In this document: positions 1 through 12,653 of the stretch, one piece after another
How the letters are laid out: every line of letters begins with the position of its first letter
Numbering within the stretch: the first letter of the stretch is position 1
Assembly (NCBI GenBank): GCA_009746045.1
Contig: RPFO01000034.1
Coordinates: 4,316,798-4,380,797, forward strand
From: Mesostigma viride
Lineage: Eukaryota; Streptophyta; Mesostigmatophyceae; Mesostigmatales; Mesostigmataceae
Length of the DNA stretch: 64,000 nt
Reading direction: 5' to 3'
The notes under the pieces: generated by a model
What the model was told of the DNA's origin: nothing
The model's database searches: none
The model's input: only the letters and a program-made list of their open reading frames with translations
Translations under genes and position numbers: made by a program

Positions 1-38
1 TGCGTGACCTTCACCCTGACGAACCTGGCACCTTCGCG

Positions 39-1183
39 GTGCCCGCCCCGGCCACCCCCCTGCCCCCTGCCTATTGTCCTGGATCCACATGCATCAACGA
101 TAGCATCACCCTCATATTGGACATAGTGGAGAAGGCATGGCGCGACGACATCGCTGGCTTTATCCTCCTTTGGGACTTTGAAAAAGCGTTTGACCGCATG
201 TGCTGGGCATACCTACGACACATATTGATCGGCTTAGGGTTTGGCCCACACATCCTAAATGTCATCATGGGAATGATCAAATCGCTAACCTGGTACATCC
301 TTATAAACGGTCACAAATCTGCACTTGGCCACAGCTCAAGATCCCTCCCACAAGGAGATTGTATGTCCCCCATCTTGTTCCTACTGGCACACGCAGGATT
401 GTTTATTTGTTTTGGCTCCACCAGCACGACCCTCGTCTGCAGGGCTTCCCGCTTGCAGGCAGTGCCAAAGGTATTGTACAGATAGCCTATGTGGATGACA
501 CTAGCAATGTTTGCATCTCTCTACAGGAAGTGAATGCTGTCTTGGAAAATATCAACACGTACAGTACTCTGTGGCCTCACAACAACGATGCAATGTGCAA
601 AAGTCCACGGGACTGCACATCGGCAAACCCAACCCATCCCGGATAACCCCCTCTCACCTGGCCATGACATGGGTCCAACCAGGTGTCAGAACACCACCTT
701 TTGCACAACTGCCCCATTGGCTGCACGCCAGAGGGACGTTTGGCTGAACATCGTGCGTTTTTATATGATGAAACCTACCACGTGGGCAAACTTGCAGGAG
801 TGCTCCTCACGGCAGGGCGGTGGGGTGGCGTCCAGCGGATGAGCTTACGAGGAAAATCACTGATCGTCAACCAACTCTTGTTCTCCAAGGTTTTATACTA
901 CTATCTGGCACACCCTCCCAACGATCATACCATACAGCTAATCCAACGCATAGGCAGCAATTTTGTTTGGAAATAGAAAGGTTTGATATCTCACACGGCC
1001 GGTACATGGCTGGATCAGCCGGGATATGTCCTTTATGTCATGGTTGCACGGTGGTCTATAGGGCTACACAACATACAATGGTGATTGTGGTCGATGTATG
1101 CTAAACAAGTGATCAGCGTGTACATGGAAGTGAATACGCACCTAGGCTGGCTGCATGTTGGCAAAAGAGTCCCTCTCAGCTAT
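39..1183 (+). pseudogene. L1-like LINE reverse transcriptase, 5' part, decayed
   Basis: This is the first of three pieces of one non-LTR retrotransposon ORF. The pieces are separated by two later insertions. The translation shows RT blocks in order: a DFEKAFDR block (about 175-195), ING followed by a QGD...SPILF block (about 305-385), and the catalytic YVDD box in another frame at about 486-500. The downstream LRGKSLIVNQLLFSK stretch (about 840-890) is typical of the post-RT region of L1-type LINEs. At least two frame changes break the ORF, so it cannot be expressed intact. The N-terminal endonuclease, if there was one, lies left of the window. RT identity is clear; assignment to the L1 clade is inferred from block spacing. 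Confidence 0.8.
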
Positions 1184-3079
1184 TTAAAAGGGGAGGTGGC
1201 ACCCCAAAACCCTTAAAAATTGAACTATGGTAATAACACTTGAAATTCATTTGCACAATGCTGAAATATGATTGCGGGCACTAAATAACATCTCTTGTGA
1301 GTTGTCCATGCACTTGTTGGGGGTACTACCCCCAAGTATACGCCAATATTGCGCTATAAATAGAAAAAGACGCTAATTAGGGCTGGGTATGCCCCAGCCA
1401 ATGCACACATTTGTTGGCAACCAAAAATAAACCATTTGTAGTTCCCTGAGTGTGTAGCTTGCTGAGCTATTTACATCATGGAAATGGCAAAACCTTGAAC
1501 AGTTATTAATTTTCCCGCAAAACAGGTCTTTTTTTACCGGACATTGGGAATAAATGTATCATAAACACTTCAGATAAGGCCACAAAATCAAGCGAAAATC
1601 CGGCTAACAGGGGGACAGCAGTGGTCCAAGTCCCAGGTCATTCCGACAAGTCTAGCTCAAGTTATAAGGTTTTGCGTGCTAAAACCTGAACATACGCTAA
1701 ATGAGGTTTTTCTGTGTATAAGGCCATCTAGACATCATGTTTTCCATCCAAGAGGCCAAAAAACATGCCCAACTCGATAACACAACATAAGAAAAGGCTA
1801 GGCACCTCATCTGCCCTCCCCTGCCCTCAGCATGGCCAGCCTTGCCAGCGTGCGCATAGCAACACCATCGCTAGGCATACACGCACCAATGAGAGCATAC
1901 ACTAAGCTCAGCCCAAGGTTACCATGTAAATTTATGCCAAGAACTCAGCAAGTATACGTGTAAAAACCTTAGAAAGACTGCCCAAGCAATAGAGGCAACT
2001 GCAGCCTGCAAACTTGGCAGCAAGTCATACATGTTGTCTGCCAAGCATTCACATCCTATCCAGCTTGCCTTGCTGCACACATAGCAGGGAAGTCTTAATG
2101 GTTATAGCTCAAGGAAAGCAATGGAAACACCTATCTAATGCAATGCCACTCATGCAGTATGGCCAGCAAAAGAACCACTCTCACCTTCCTTTCCAATAGG
2201 GCAATTTGCTAAGAAGCTGATGCCAGCTTGTTACCCTCTAGGCACATGCCGGATGTCGTTCTAAAACAGGCGTGTCAGATCCGGCACATAACAAAGCGTC
2301 TGAGCAAGCTCACGTCCAAAGGATTATGGAAAACAAATGTCAACACATTACCAACAACTTGACCTCGGCGCATTTAGCATGCCAGCCACAAACTACACGA
2401 AATTGTACGAAATAGCTAGGAATCTGACGATGCAACCGAAAGAAATGGAGCGCTTCCTGCAGGGAAACTGCCCGAAAAAAAGGCGAAAGGCCGACGTTAA
2501 TGCACCTGCCTGCGTGGAAATGTTTCATGCATAAACTGGCACGCAAGCTCGAACAATAAAAGACACCATCCATTGATCAGGCGAACAAGGAAGGTGCGCC
2601 TTCCGTGAATACGTCGAAGGCGACATGCGCAGGCCTGCGTAGGTTCTTACCTTGAATGCCGGAAATGTAAAAGAAACCGGGAAGCTTCGGCACAAACTCG
2701 ACAACACCATCAAGTTAGCTTCATAATCGCTCTTTAGAGCCTACGTTGCCTCACAATAGCTGCCGTAAACCTGCATTAAATTTCATGATCCGCAAGAGAA
2801 ATTATATCCTGGACCCCCCCGCCCGTAGCCGTTCGAGAAATTAGCGATATTGCAAACCGTAAACTTTCCGCCTCGAAATGAGGTCATCAACTAATCTTCT
2901 GCGAAATTCAAGCATTTTTCCTAGCTGTTTACGTGCCATATCGATTAATATTGCATAAAGGCATGCCGCCATGGCCACTTCCGCGAGGGTTGAGCGGTCT
3001 GGGCACACATTATACACCGTACGGACGGTACCGCGAATTTTTTGGCGCGGAAAATATTCGGCGCGCCACGTCCCCTTAA
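1184..3079. mobile_element. TTAA-flanked DNA transposon, probably non-autonomous
   Basis: A 1.9-kb insertion bounded by TTAA at 1184-1187 and 3076-3079. Imperfect terminal inverted repeats read GGGGAGGTGGCAC on the left (1190 on) and GGGGACGTGGCGC as the complement of the right end (to 3075). Taking it out with one TTAA joins the flanking LINE ORF in frame (...PLSY-LITPM...), which supports the TTAA target. The right terminal 60 bases (AATTTTTTGGCGCGG region) resemble the right end of the autonomous element at 43469-47296. Small ORFs occur (2337-2534 plus; about 2841-3030 minus), but no transposase signature is visible. A GCGCTATAAATAGAAAAAGACGCTA-like block near 1350 recurs near 63050. Confidence 0.75.
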
Positions 3080-3441
3080 TTACACCCATGCTAATGGCAC
3101 ATCATGGCACCTTGACGCTGGAGTACTTGGCTGCACACTGATATCATACAAGGGGCTCCCATGGTACTGGTCGCGCCTATGGTTAGGTTATAACAAGCTC
3201 AAACCTGGCTGGGTGCCTCGTTTTTCCCACCACTCATCAGGAGGTTGCACGACAGACCCTCTATTTCAATGATTTGATTGTGGACAATGCGCGCAAGCCC
3301 TTGGTTGGGCTCGTAACATGGGCACAACCCAATTATGCTGGCTTCCTGTGCGCATCATCATGCACCCCCTATTCTGAGAGTGCTTGATCTCTACGCCTGG
3401 CAGGGGGACAGATATCGGTTACTGGCATATATACTGAAGTT
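3080..3441 (+). pseudogene. L1-like LINE, middle part
   Basis: Continuation of the LINE ORF between the TTAA transposon and the truncated second LINE. The reading frame entering from the left continues as LITPMLMAHHGTLTLEYLAA and then degenerates. No catalytic motif lies in this piece; it corresponds to the poorly conserved region between RT and the C-terminal cysteine motif. It is identified by frame continuity across the insertion rather than by sequence motifs of its own. Confidence 0.6.
3428..3441 (+). repeat. 14-bp target-site duplication, left copy
   Basis: TATATACTGAAGTT here is repeated exactly at 4232-4245, flanking the truncated LINE copy. Confidence 0.9.
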
Positions 3442-4231
3442 TGCCCCGCAGCCTCTTGTTCCGGCCGGGCGGCCTTGTGGTAGCCGTGGGCAGCCGCTGG
3501 ATCCCACGGGGACTCACTACCTTGCCTGCATGGGGGGCCAACAGAATCAGAATTGGTATTTGTATTTGCACACTGTCCTCCTGACGGTGGTGCTCGCCAT
3601 GATTCGGTCGGTTTTCCCCCACGCGAACATCCGGTCCGAGGATGCGGATGGCGCTGCCTTCTATTCCCCCAACCACCGGCCTGACATCGTGGTGCTGGAC
3701 TTTGAGGGGGTGGCCGGCATCTGCTTATTGACGTTTCGGTGGCGCGGCCCTTGGCTCTTAGCCACGTGGCTGGGGCCTCCCTCACGGCAGGTTACACGGC
3801 GGACCGGGCGGAGCGGGCCAAGCTCCTGGCCTACGGCGACGTCGGGCACCATCGTGTGGTGCCCTTTGTCCTGGAGGAGTTTGGGGCCATGGGGCCCCTG
3901 ACCTCCGCCTTCTTCAAGGAGTGTTGCCGGCTCCGGGAGGACCGGCTGGACCTGGAGGGCCAGCGGGCCTCATGGTCGGCGCGGACCTGGACGTCATATT
4001 GGCGTCAGCGCTTGTCGGTGGCGCTGACTCGGGCCATGGCTGACATCATGCTCCGCCGTACGCGGGCTGATTTTGCGGTGCAGCAGGGCTATTAGGTTCC
4101 TCCCGTTAGGCGTTTCCATTGGTCTTATCGTAGTATAGAGCTTTGACATGGCTCTGTATATAGGTTTATAGCTGGGCGTTTGCTTTGGTTTGAGTGATTT
4201 CACTCTGCTGTAAGTAATTATATTTTTTATT
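3442..4231 (+). mobile_element. 5'-truncated copy of the PHD/RING LINE
   Basis: Nearly identical to the last ~790 bases of the long LINE at about 29205-36153 (its 35370-36153). It holds the C-terminal CCHC motif, the PD...D endonuclease block and the same 3' UTR ending TAATTATATTTTT. The truncated 5' end and flanking 14-bp duplication are the standard mark of target-primed reverse transcription. One G is missing from the G-run near 3705 relative to the long copy (GAGGGGG versus GAGGGGGG), which shifts the frame. There is no poly-A tail; the 3' end is T-rich. The insertion lies in the L1-like LINE, so it is younger than that element. Confidence 0.9.
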
Positions 4232-4245
4232 TATATACTGAAGTT
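4232..4245 (+). repeat. 14-bp target-site duplication, right copy
   Basis: Second copy of TATATACTGAAGTT, immediately after the T-rich 3' end of the truncated LINE. Confidence 0.9.
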
Positions 4246-5723
4246 GATGCTTGGGTGCAAAACATGCCATCGCTACACGCTTGTTGGAACACCCTCATCC
4301 AGGTCATCCCAGCCACATGGCATGCTCTGATGATGGCCCCACGCAAGGCCCTCCAACCGGGTGATTGGATCAGTTTTTACCCAGACCGGATCACACCCAC
4401 ATGCAAAGGTCTGGTCCGGGGAGTGTTACCTCCGGCGGGAATACAAGTCCAAGTGGCCGACATCCTTCCAGGCCACAATGGTTGCCCCAATCAGTTGGCG
4501 ACATTATGTGTATGTCTTCCAGCCCACCAATGTCACCGTAATAATCCGGATGGTCCCGTGGTTAATATCAAGGTCCTGCATGTTCCAGCCGGACCCCACG
4601 ACCCCGGCGGAGGCCATCACTTGGTTACTTGTAGGCAATACGAGGTTGGATACTTTACCATTGGACCCCCTGGAATTTGGCTGGACCCTGAACATGAGGG
4701 GATGTCTAGGATCAGCAAATGTCTTTACGAGTACACGGCAGAATGGGGTTATGACATTTTACTGCACGAGAACCATAAGACACTCCCGGCCACCACTAGG
4801 CTCTCCCGGCCAGTTAGGCTCGAAACACACGCCCTGATCAAGCATGCTGTTTCCGGCCCCACCGTCTAGGTCATCTAGTCGCTCCACACGTACGCCAGCC
4901 ATAATTTCAATGCACAAGGATACACATTTCCATCACCATTCATCTTCATCATCCTGAACGACTCGAAAACGCGGAAAAGATAATGGCAGGCTCGAGCTAC
5001 CATGGTCCGGATTCTCCCGATTTCTGGCCTGCGCTGGTTCTCTCTTTGATAAGCTCCACCCTGGCCGCCCCCGATGGGGCTTTCAATGGCCTGGTTACAA
5101 TTGGATTAAACTTATCACCCTGGCGGTCGATCACCCTTTGCATGGTGGACCGCAGAGCGATGCAACATCTTTTACTGCATAGGGCAATTGGGGTAAACGC
5201 GACCCTCAACAGTCGGTTTCACCACGATGCGACATGCCTGTGTACCTTCCCCTCTGAAACGATTGAGCACCGCTTTCTCTACTGCCAAGTGAGCGGGGTG
5301 TGGCAATGGTTGTTTAACGTATGGTCCGCATGGAGGTGCGCTACCACATTCCACATTAGCGCTATCATTGTGTTGTATCATATTCGGTATTGTGGGGACC
5401 CCAGGAGAAGAGTTGTCCGACAGTCAACTGGCCTGGGTATGGCTACGCACTAATATGCTATATGCGATCTGGACTATCCGGAACGAGACGGTTTTTAAAG
5501 TGCGGCACGAGTACACCGAAGCAGCCTTGGTGAGGCGGTTTATCTTCCTCTGGAACTCAGCAATGCGTCGCGCTTGGCTCTTGGTACAGCGCAAGAACAA
5601 TACAAGGTGTGGGACCCCGGGCCCAACAATGACAGGCCTAACCCCTTGGAGCTTTTCCATGCTCTCCTGGGACGCAACCGGGTGTTTACTTGCATTCCTC
5701 ACGGTGTCAGACCTTAACCCATA
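4246..5723 (+). pseudogene. L1-like LINE, C-terminal part
   Basis: Third piece of the decayed LINE. The frame open from about 4255 to 4869 holds tryptophan-rich sequence, and the one from 4983 to about 5453 contains CLCTFPSETIEHRFLYC followed by a conserved W. That is the C-x-C...ETxxHxFxxC...W signature found at the C-terminus of L1-type ORF2 proteins. Another frame carries the end of the protein to about 5723. Several frame changes are present. The DNA after about 5760 no longer looks coding, so the LINE 3' end is placed near there. Confidence 0.7.
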
Positions 5724-8700
5724 GTCCGTATTGCCATTTTTTGCAAACAAATACCCCCTAAAATGAAAAAAATCATAACTCCCAGACCGCTACTCCAAAT
5801 ACCCTCAACCAAGATGCCAGGAATATCTACACTTCAAGGGCTTTCAGAATATGCAATAATATCTTGAGCCCCGTAAGTGGGTTGCATGATATTCTCAGTC
5901 AAAGTTGGACAAAAGACGAACATTTTCATGCATCACACCATGGACCCCCCCCCTTTTTTTCAGGGGAGGGTTGTAAACACCAATGTCAAGGTTGGATAAT
6001 TTTATTAGGTAGTTCAGGCATCCCCATACCAGGGGGGGCCACTCAGAATTGAGTTTTGCACATGGCACCACGCTCATATACGTGTGTGGGTTACGCGCGC
6101 GTAGACAGCCATCTATGAAATGCAACACAGCAATGCATTATAACAAGCTACAAAAGACTGGCAAAAGTGCTGGAATGCAAACGGGTTGCCTACCTGAACT
6201 AACGGGGTGGTATACTCTAAGGAAATGCCATAAACTGAGCACTCTTTACAGCAGGGCTGATACCACTCTTTACAGCAGGCATGGAAGCTTGCTAAATGCT
6301 GCACCAATAAACTCGTCAACTATAATGCATGGCAGGCGTATTCCGCGGCAAACAACATGCAAACACGTTGCCGTACCTGGCTCATTCACGTCCCGCCCGG
6401 ATTCTGCTGGCCGGGACCCTCATATCTCACACATACTAGTGCGCTACAGGCATAGGCCGCCATATCCGCATCATGCATGCATCCGCTATGGTTACTACGT
6501 TGATATTCCGTGCAAAGATGACCTACAAACGCGTCCGCAATCCCAGCAAACCTTGCAGCAGATGTCCCGTACCAAACCTGGATGCTCGGGCTGGCGCAGA
6601 CTGCTCGGCCATACAGAGAAAATCGAAATATGGTAAGCTATAACTCATATGGCACTGACGACCTAGAAGGCAGTATTTTCCTACCTGTATTTTCCCAGTC
6701 CTACCAATCTGGCCATGCATGACCTACGAAAAACACGCACCGTCATTCTGAGCGACATTCTGAACCGTCTCAGGCCGCGAGACGCAAAAATTTCCTTGAT
6801 AACGGCACGCTAGCAGCCATATCTAGTTACGCGCGCGCGCGAGTGAAAATTTCCCGCCAAAGTCACGTGATACTTTCTCAATACACGTTGTAATTACCAG
6901 GCTACGGCGAATATAACACCCAAACCTATGCATCACCTTTGTCCCCGGACCCACCGGACACGTGGCATCCGCCAGAAGTGGCGCGGCGCCACTGGCGCGG
7001 CGCCGTTTTTGGCGGGGAGTCAAATGTTATGTTATAACATAACATTTACGGACTATGGGTTAAGCGCGTCACTTGGCTCCCCTGGTCACATAATGCTCCT
7101 TTCTAAACCTTTCACCTATCACACTACCCTCAGTTGTTAACAGCTGGTCGATACGTGGTACCTCTTAACCTAACGATATTCTTAGGCCGAGTCTATACAG
7201 GATTAAAGTTAAAACCGAACCGGTCATTCTTAGCTGAAAATTGGGTCCAGAGGTAAAATTTTCAGTCTATACGAAACTGAACTGTCTGGACCGCAAGTAG
7301 AGTGGTTCCCGCCAAGTCGATGACGTGGCGCCAGCTCCGTGCCCGGGCAATCAGGCAATTACAGGCAATTAATTAATTAAACCCAAAACACTGACCGCGG
7401 GGAAGGGGAAGATGACCCGCGGTCGCCAGCCATGGCGGACAATTATGCCGAAGGAGATGGACCATTGCTGCCACCCGAAGCGCGAAATCATTGCGTGCCA
7501 TGCGTAGTCGCCCATGGGAAAACGCCGAAGTGGACGATGAGAGAAAAAGCACGTTTCGGGCATGTCCTAATTGACGAAAGCATCCAAGCAGCGTATATAT
7601 AGGATATATCGGTTTCTTTTTACTTTATATGATGATTTGTAGTCGTAAACGTGAAAGGGTGGCCAGAAATCGCCGAATCTAGTGACCATGCTGCACAACT
7701 TTGGTGTGCCGCAATGCGCCATTTTGCGGCCACCGCCTGGGCTAAGGTAATGCCAGCCATGCCAGGTACTAAAGCTGAGTTATCGTTTCCTTGTCGATGT
7801 ATGACGTTTATGTATACGTTCTAGCTTGTGTAGCACATTATTTTTGCATTATTCATGTTCTTTCTTGACCATGGCGTGGCCCCTTCCTAAAACATCAGTT
7901 TTAGATGCTTCCCTCAGTCAGTTGACCTGCCATATATAGCGACCGGTGTGATGGTGATAAGTTTTAATAGAGGCTGTATGGGTTTGAATACCTCCATATA
8001 TGTTTGTTATACATTTCCCACACACATATTGCATGAGTGTGAGGCAGTTGGCTGGTCTCTGTGGCATCATCAAGCATGTAACCGGTGAGTAGAAGCTTCC
8101 CATTGTCAGCATGTGCCACCAGGTCTGCTGGCCATCACCTGGCAAGCTATAGCAGCTTAGGCCTAGTTTATCCTTGCTAGGGCAAGCTGAAATAGGCTTA
8201 ACATCACTAGTTTGTTGGTGGCTGCCTCCTAGAATGCATGCCTTGCGTAGGGTATCCGTACCACGTTACCTACGTGCATGGACAAGGTGGTACCTGCACA
8301 TAGGTGCCATGTAAGGGCAGTGTGATGATGCAGTTATGTTTCCCCATCATTGTGGAGGAAGGGAAATGTATTGTATGGCATGGTTGACCAGTGGCCTTAT
8401 AAGTAGGTAGTATGCCCACCCCTACCCCCTTGGTTGCTTTTTACCAACGGTACCCCTATGGGTTGTACTGGGTGTAGCTACTGGTATACCCAACCAAGTG
8501 ATGACCCCAATGGCTCAAACTGTTCAGCAACTAACTGTTTATCATCACTGAAGTGGTAGGTGCCTAGCTCTTATAGCATAATTCAAAATGCACATTCTAC
8601 CAAAAATGAAAACGCGCGTCTTGACCCCCCTGACTTTGACGGTAGTTATACATGGCCTATGTCAGGTTGTGATGCATCAACCCGAAGGGCAACTCATGGA

Positions 8701-8904
8701 CATGCTTGGCCCCCAAGGACAGCCATTGGATATGGGTAGGTTGGATGGCATCTGGTTTGCAAAATTGTGAAGTGACAGCCGATGCATCGGCAGTATTTCT
8801 GCCCATTTAGGGGTTAAGTTAGACAACTGTGATGACTACCATTGCACATGCATCCTTTTTGACATTACAATAGCGGGATTAGGCAACATTCTCATCCTCA
8901 CCGC
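5724..8904. other. No gene recognised; low-complexity intergenic DNA
   Basis: About 3.2 kb with only short ORFs lacking recognisable motifs. Small items seen: a short duplication of CACTCTTTACAGCAGG near 6237 and 6264; a CG-rich near-palindromic stretch GTGGCGCGGCGCCAC near 6970-7005; TTATGTTATAACATAA at 7027-7042; a (CG)n run at 6832-6840. A 65-codon ORF at 6049-6636 and others are unsupported. This region may hold old transposon remnants, but none could be delimited. Confidence 0.5.
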
Positions 8905-9811
8905 TTGTGGGTAAAAAAAACTGGCAACCAAACACCATGCCACACGTGGCACACTAGCTCAAGCATACACCAAGGTGGGTAAAAAAAACTGGCAACCAAA
9001 CACCATGCAACACGTGACACACTCAAGCATACACGTACCAAGGTGGGTAAAAAAAACTGGCAACCAAACACCATGCCACACGTGGCACACTCAAGCATAC
9101 ACCAAGGTGGGTAAAAAAAAATGGCAACCAAACACCATGCCACACGTGGCACACTCAAGCATACACCAAGGTGGGGGAAAAAAAATGGCAACCAAACGTC
9201 ACCATGCCACACGTGGCACACTCAAGCATACACCAAGGTGGGTAAAAAAAACTGGCAACCAAACACCATGCCACACGTGGCACACACCAGCATACACCAA
9301 GGTGGGTAAAAAAAACTGGCAACCAAACACCATGCCACACGTGGCACACTCAAGCATACACCAAGGTCGGTAAAAAAAAATGGCAACCAAACACCATGCC
9401 ACACGTGGCACACTCAAGCATACACCAAGGTGGGGGAAAAACACTGGCAACCAAACACCATGCCACACGTGGCACACACAAGCATACACCAAGGTGGGGG
9501 AAAAACACTGGCAACCAAACACCATGCCACACGTGGCACACTCAAGCATTATACACCAAGGTGGGTTAGAAAAACTGGCAACCAAACACCATGCCACACG
9601 TGGCACACTCAAGCATACACCAAGGTGGGCAAAAAAAAATGGCAACCAAACACCATGCCACACGTGACACACTCAAGCATACACCAAGGTGGGTAAAAAA
9701 ACACTGGCAACCAAACACCATGCCACACGTGGCACACACAAGCATACACCAAGGTGGGGGAAAAACACTGGCAACCAAACACCATGCCACACGTGGCACA
9801 CTCAAGCATAT
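8905..9811 (+). repeat. ~65-bp minisatellite, left block (about 14 units)
   Basis: Tandem units of 62-70 bases, each containing GGCAACCAAACACCATGCCA, then CACGTGGCACACTCAAGCAT and ACACCAAGGTGGG plus an A-run. CACCATGC recurs about every 65 bases from 8933 to 9781. Units differ mainly in A-run length and CTCAAG/CACAAG variants. The array is open in several frames on both strands because it has few stops; these ORFs are not genes. It is cut at 9811 by the LTR element and resumes at 21450. Confidence 0.95.
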
Positions 9812-10323
9812 TGTCAAGAATCCTGTCTTGAATATGCCCATTATGCTTACCGTGCAGAAATCTATAATACGGGCAACTGTATTCGAGCCCTAATTAACAA
9901 ATAGATATGCTCGGATAGTAGTACCTAAGTGGGATTTGTCCTACGTGAACGGACACTATGACTATGTGCCAAGTTGTACAATGGCACTAGGACCATTGGT
10001 CACTATCTTCACCAGATTATAGTATTGTGTCATGTGCATGTCATACCATGCCGTACCGAGTCATGCATGCGCATGCACCATGTTCCAACATACCAGCTGT
10101 CGTTATCGACCCATTGTCGGCCCATGCCCATACCAGGGCCGCCGCCACCACTCACCTACCATAATTACCAATGTTCACGCTACCTTGAGGTAGCCATGGA
10201 AAGCCACACCATATGGACGTAATAAATAATTTTCCTGGCTCCTGACGCTTAAGTCGGCAATGATTCACCACCTACGAATTATTAATTTAAGTCCCCATAA
10301 TAATAACCCCATGCCTTTTAACA
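9812..10323 (+). repeat. LTR of the TRIM element, left
   Basis: 512 bp, TGTCAAG...TTTAACA, matching 20938-21449 with no differences noticed on reading. This indicates recent insertion. Confidence 0.93.
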
Positions 10324-10341
10324 TGGCATCGGAGGTCCGGG
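10324..10341 (+). other. Primer-binding site of the TRIM element
   Basis: TGGCATCGGAGGTCCGGG begins at the base after the LTR and starts with TGG, the complement of a tRNA CCA end. The tRNA was not identified. Confidence 0.6.
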
Positions 10342-12169
10342 GCAAGATCTTTCAACGGAATTAACCAACCTCTAAGCGGCAGCTCACATTTTATTGAGCG
10401 CTTTGATCACCGTTAATATTTTCATATACGGAGCAGCTTGGTCGAATTCTTGTACTTGATACGACCATGATTATGGCGCAGATGCTACCGTGAAATTCCA
10501 GGCGTTCAATCGACCTACTTCAACGTGTGGTAACACCAAATATTCGGGGTGACACCTACCGTCGCTAAAATCCGTCAAGAATTTCCCAAGCTCCGGTGCG
10601 CAGGCCAGATCTACGCTTTTATACTTATATATGCCCGAAACTGATCAAACGCCAACATTTCGGTGATGGGGACGTCGGCACTGAAGCCTGGCACTCAAAA
10701 GGTGCCGGCTCTGGTTCCAGGCAGCGCCAGTGATTTTTTACCTGGCAGCACATTTTTGGCCGAGTGCAGTGCGTTCAATCGGCGCGGGGTCACTGACGGG
10801 CTCCCACTGAGCCGCGCGAGCTGTGAGCATCGACGAGAAATCGGCGGAGCTATTTACCTCAAGAATTTTTCATGAGAACCGGTCTTTCTTTTGTACCGGC
10901 ACCATTTCGCGTGGCATCAACATTCTTTTGGGCGCATTCTTTTAAACCGGAATTCTTTTTAAACGGTCATCACTTCAAGAGCCCAGAGCCTGCCATGCTC
11001 CAAGTTTCCGAGAAAAAAGGGAACATTCCCTGGGTCCTGCTCTCAAGGCCAGCCTGCTGACACAGCTGCACACCACACTAAGGAGGGTGCTCACTAACCC
11101 CCACGTTGTTTTACAGCACTAGTTGCAGTTTTATCATTCAGTCCCATCAGCACCATCACACTGGCATCAACAAGCACAGCAGGCAACACCAGCAGGAACA
11201 GAGTACACTGCATAGTCCATGCAGGCAGCTACCCACACTTGCCTAGCCAGCAAGGAGAAGTAGTAGCACCCAGCAGCACATGCATGACTCTCCACCACAG
11301 GCGTAGAGTAGATAGTAGCTGCAGTCAGCTGCACGCACTTCTAGCTAGGGGTGGTTTTACCGGATTAGGATACATTTGCACGGCTTCAAATGTATCCTAA
11401 ATGCACCATTGGCAAACATGGTTTCTGGACATGGTCGATATCATTAATATGTTTGGCAAGCATAATATGATCATGCTTGCCAAAGATGTTGTCTCTTTTC
11501 ATATTTCACACATATATTATCGGCCTCGGCGTGCCATGCTTCCACGTTTGTTGTCTCTTTTCATATATTGTGAATATGATCAATAAAATTCCAAACATGA
11601 CCATGTTGGAGACTTCAAGTGGAGCATCATGATTACTGTTTTCACTATTACGTAACCCATGGTTCATGTTAACATGGCATAATGAGCAATCCTATTGACC
11701 CCATGACTAATGGTGAAGTTAATAAAGTTACATCGTGGCACGTCACTATAGCATCAAGTTGCATCATTGTGCATAAAGTAGTTTAGCACTGAGTTGGCAT
11801 GCCAACACCAGGTACACTAAATAAATTAAAACCAGAATTGATAAACAACCCAGTATCCAAATACAGTATCCATATATATGCAGGTCGTACTACAGGTACA
11901 GCCACGGCTGCCACGCGGCTTCTGCAGCGATCACGCTCTTTCTCCTAGACAATTGCTCTACTGGTCCAGGCTACAGGTCGGTCGACTTGGACCATGATGC
12001 GTCAAGAACAGTTAATTGACCGACTTAAACAAGATGTTTGTCTACATGCAGCTGTCTGCACCTAACTAACGCGAAACCGCGTGCTACCAAATATAGGGGC
12101 AAATGCATGAGTAACACATGTCAACGCACAACCGGTGGAAATCACGCGATACCAACCGCGGCAACAGTG

Positions 12170-12640
12170 GTGTGAACATAGCGGGCACTGACATGCAAAA
12201 AAGCACCAGCAGCGGCATCAGTAGCAAATTGTAGTAGCGGAACAATAGCCACTACATCAATGCAACAACACATCAGCCCAGCAACACAGCAGCAGCATGA
12301 CCGTAGCACAGCAGCAGCACAACTGTAGCACATCAACACGGCCGCATAGCAGGAGCACAAGTCAGCGCAGCAGCAACTTAGTATGCCGATTCCTGAATTT
12401 CCTATCAGTGGACTATAGTCCATTGATAGGAAATTCACTAATAGGCAGTACTAGCTCAGCAGCACGGCAGCAATGCAGCAGTGCATCAACACAGCAGCAC
12501 GACAGCAATACATCAGCGGCACGGCAGCAATGCAGCAACACATCAGCACAATAGCACAGCAGCAGCACGGCAGCAATGCAGCAGCAATAGCATGGCAGCA
12601 CAGCAGCAGCAGCAGCACATGAGCAGCTCAATGACAACAA
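12170..12640. repeat. CAG/CAGCAC-rich degenerate microsatellite
   Basis: Imperfect repeats of CAGCAGCAC, CAGCAATG and similar units. ORFs rich in Q, S, H (plus) or C, L, A (minus) here are products of composition. Confidence 0.8.
12395..12436. repeat. 42-bp near-perfect palindrome
   Basis: Arms GAATTTCCTATCA and TGATAGGAAATTC enclose the inner palindrome GGACTATAGTCC. Only one base pair (two positions) departs from perfect symmetry. It lies alone within the CAG-rich repeat. Confidence 0.9.
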
Positions 12641-12653
12641 CGCTGCTTGCGCT

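Noticed and set aside
8905-9811. CRISPR-like array
   Set aside because: The regular spacing reflects whole-unit tandem repetition; there are no unique spacers and the DNA is eukaryotic.
8898-9904. Many overlapping ORFs in the ~65-bp minisatellite
   Set aside because: They are translations of the tandem repeat in several frames, with no conserved reading frame across units because A-run lengths vary.
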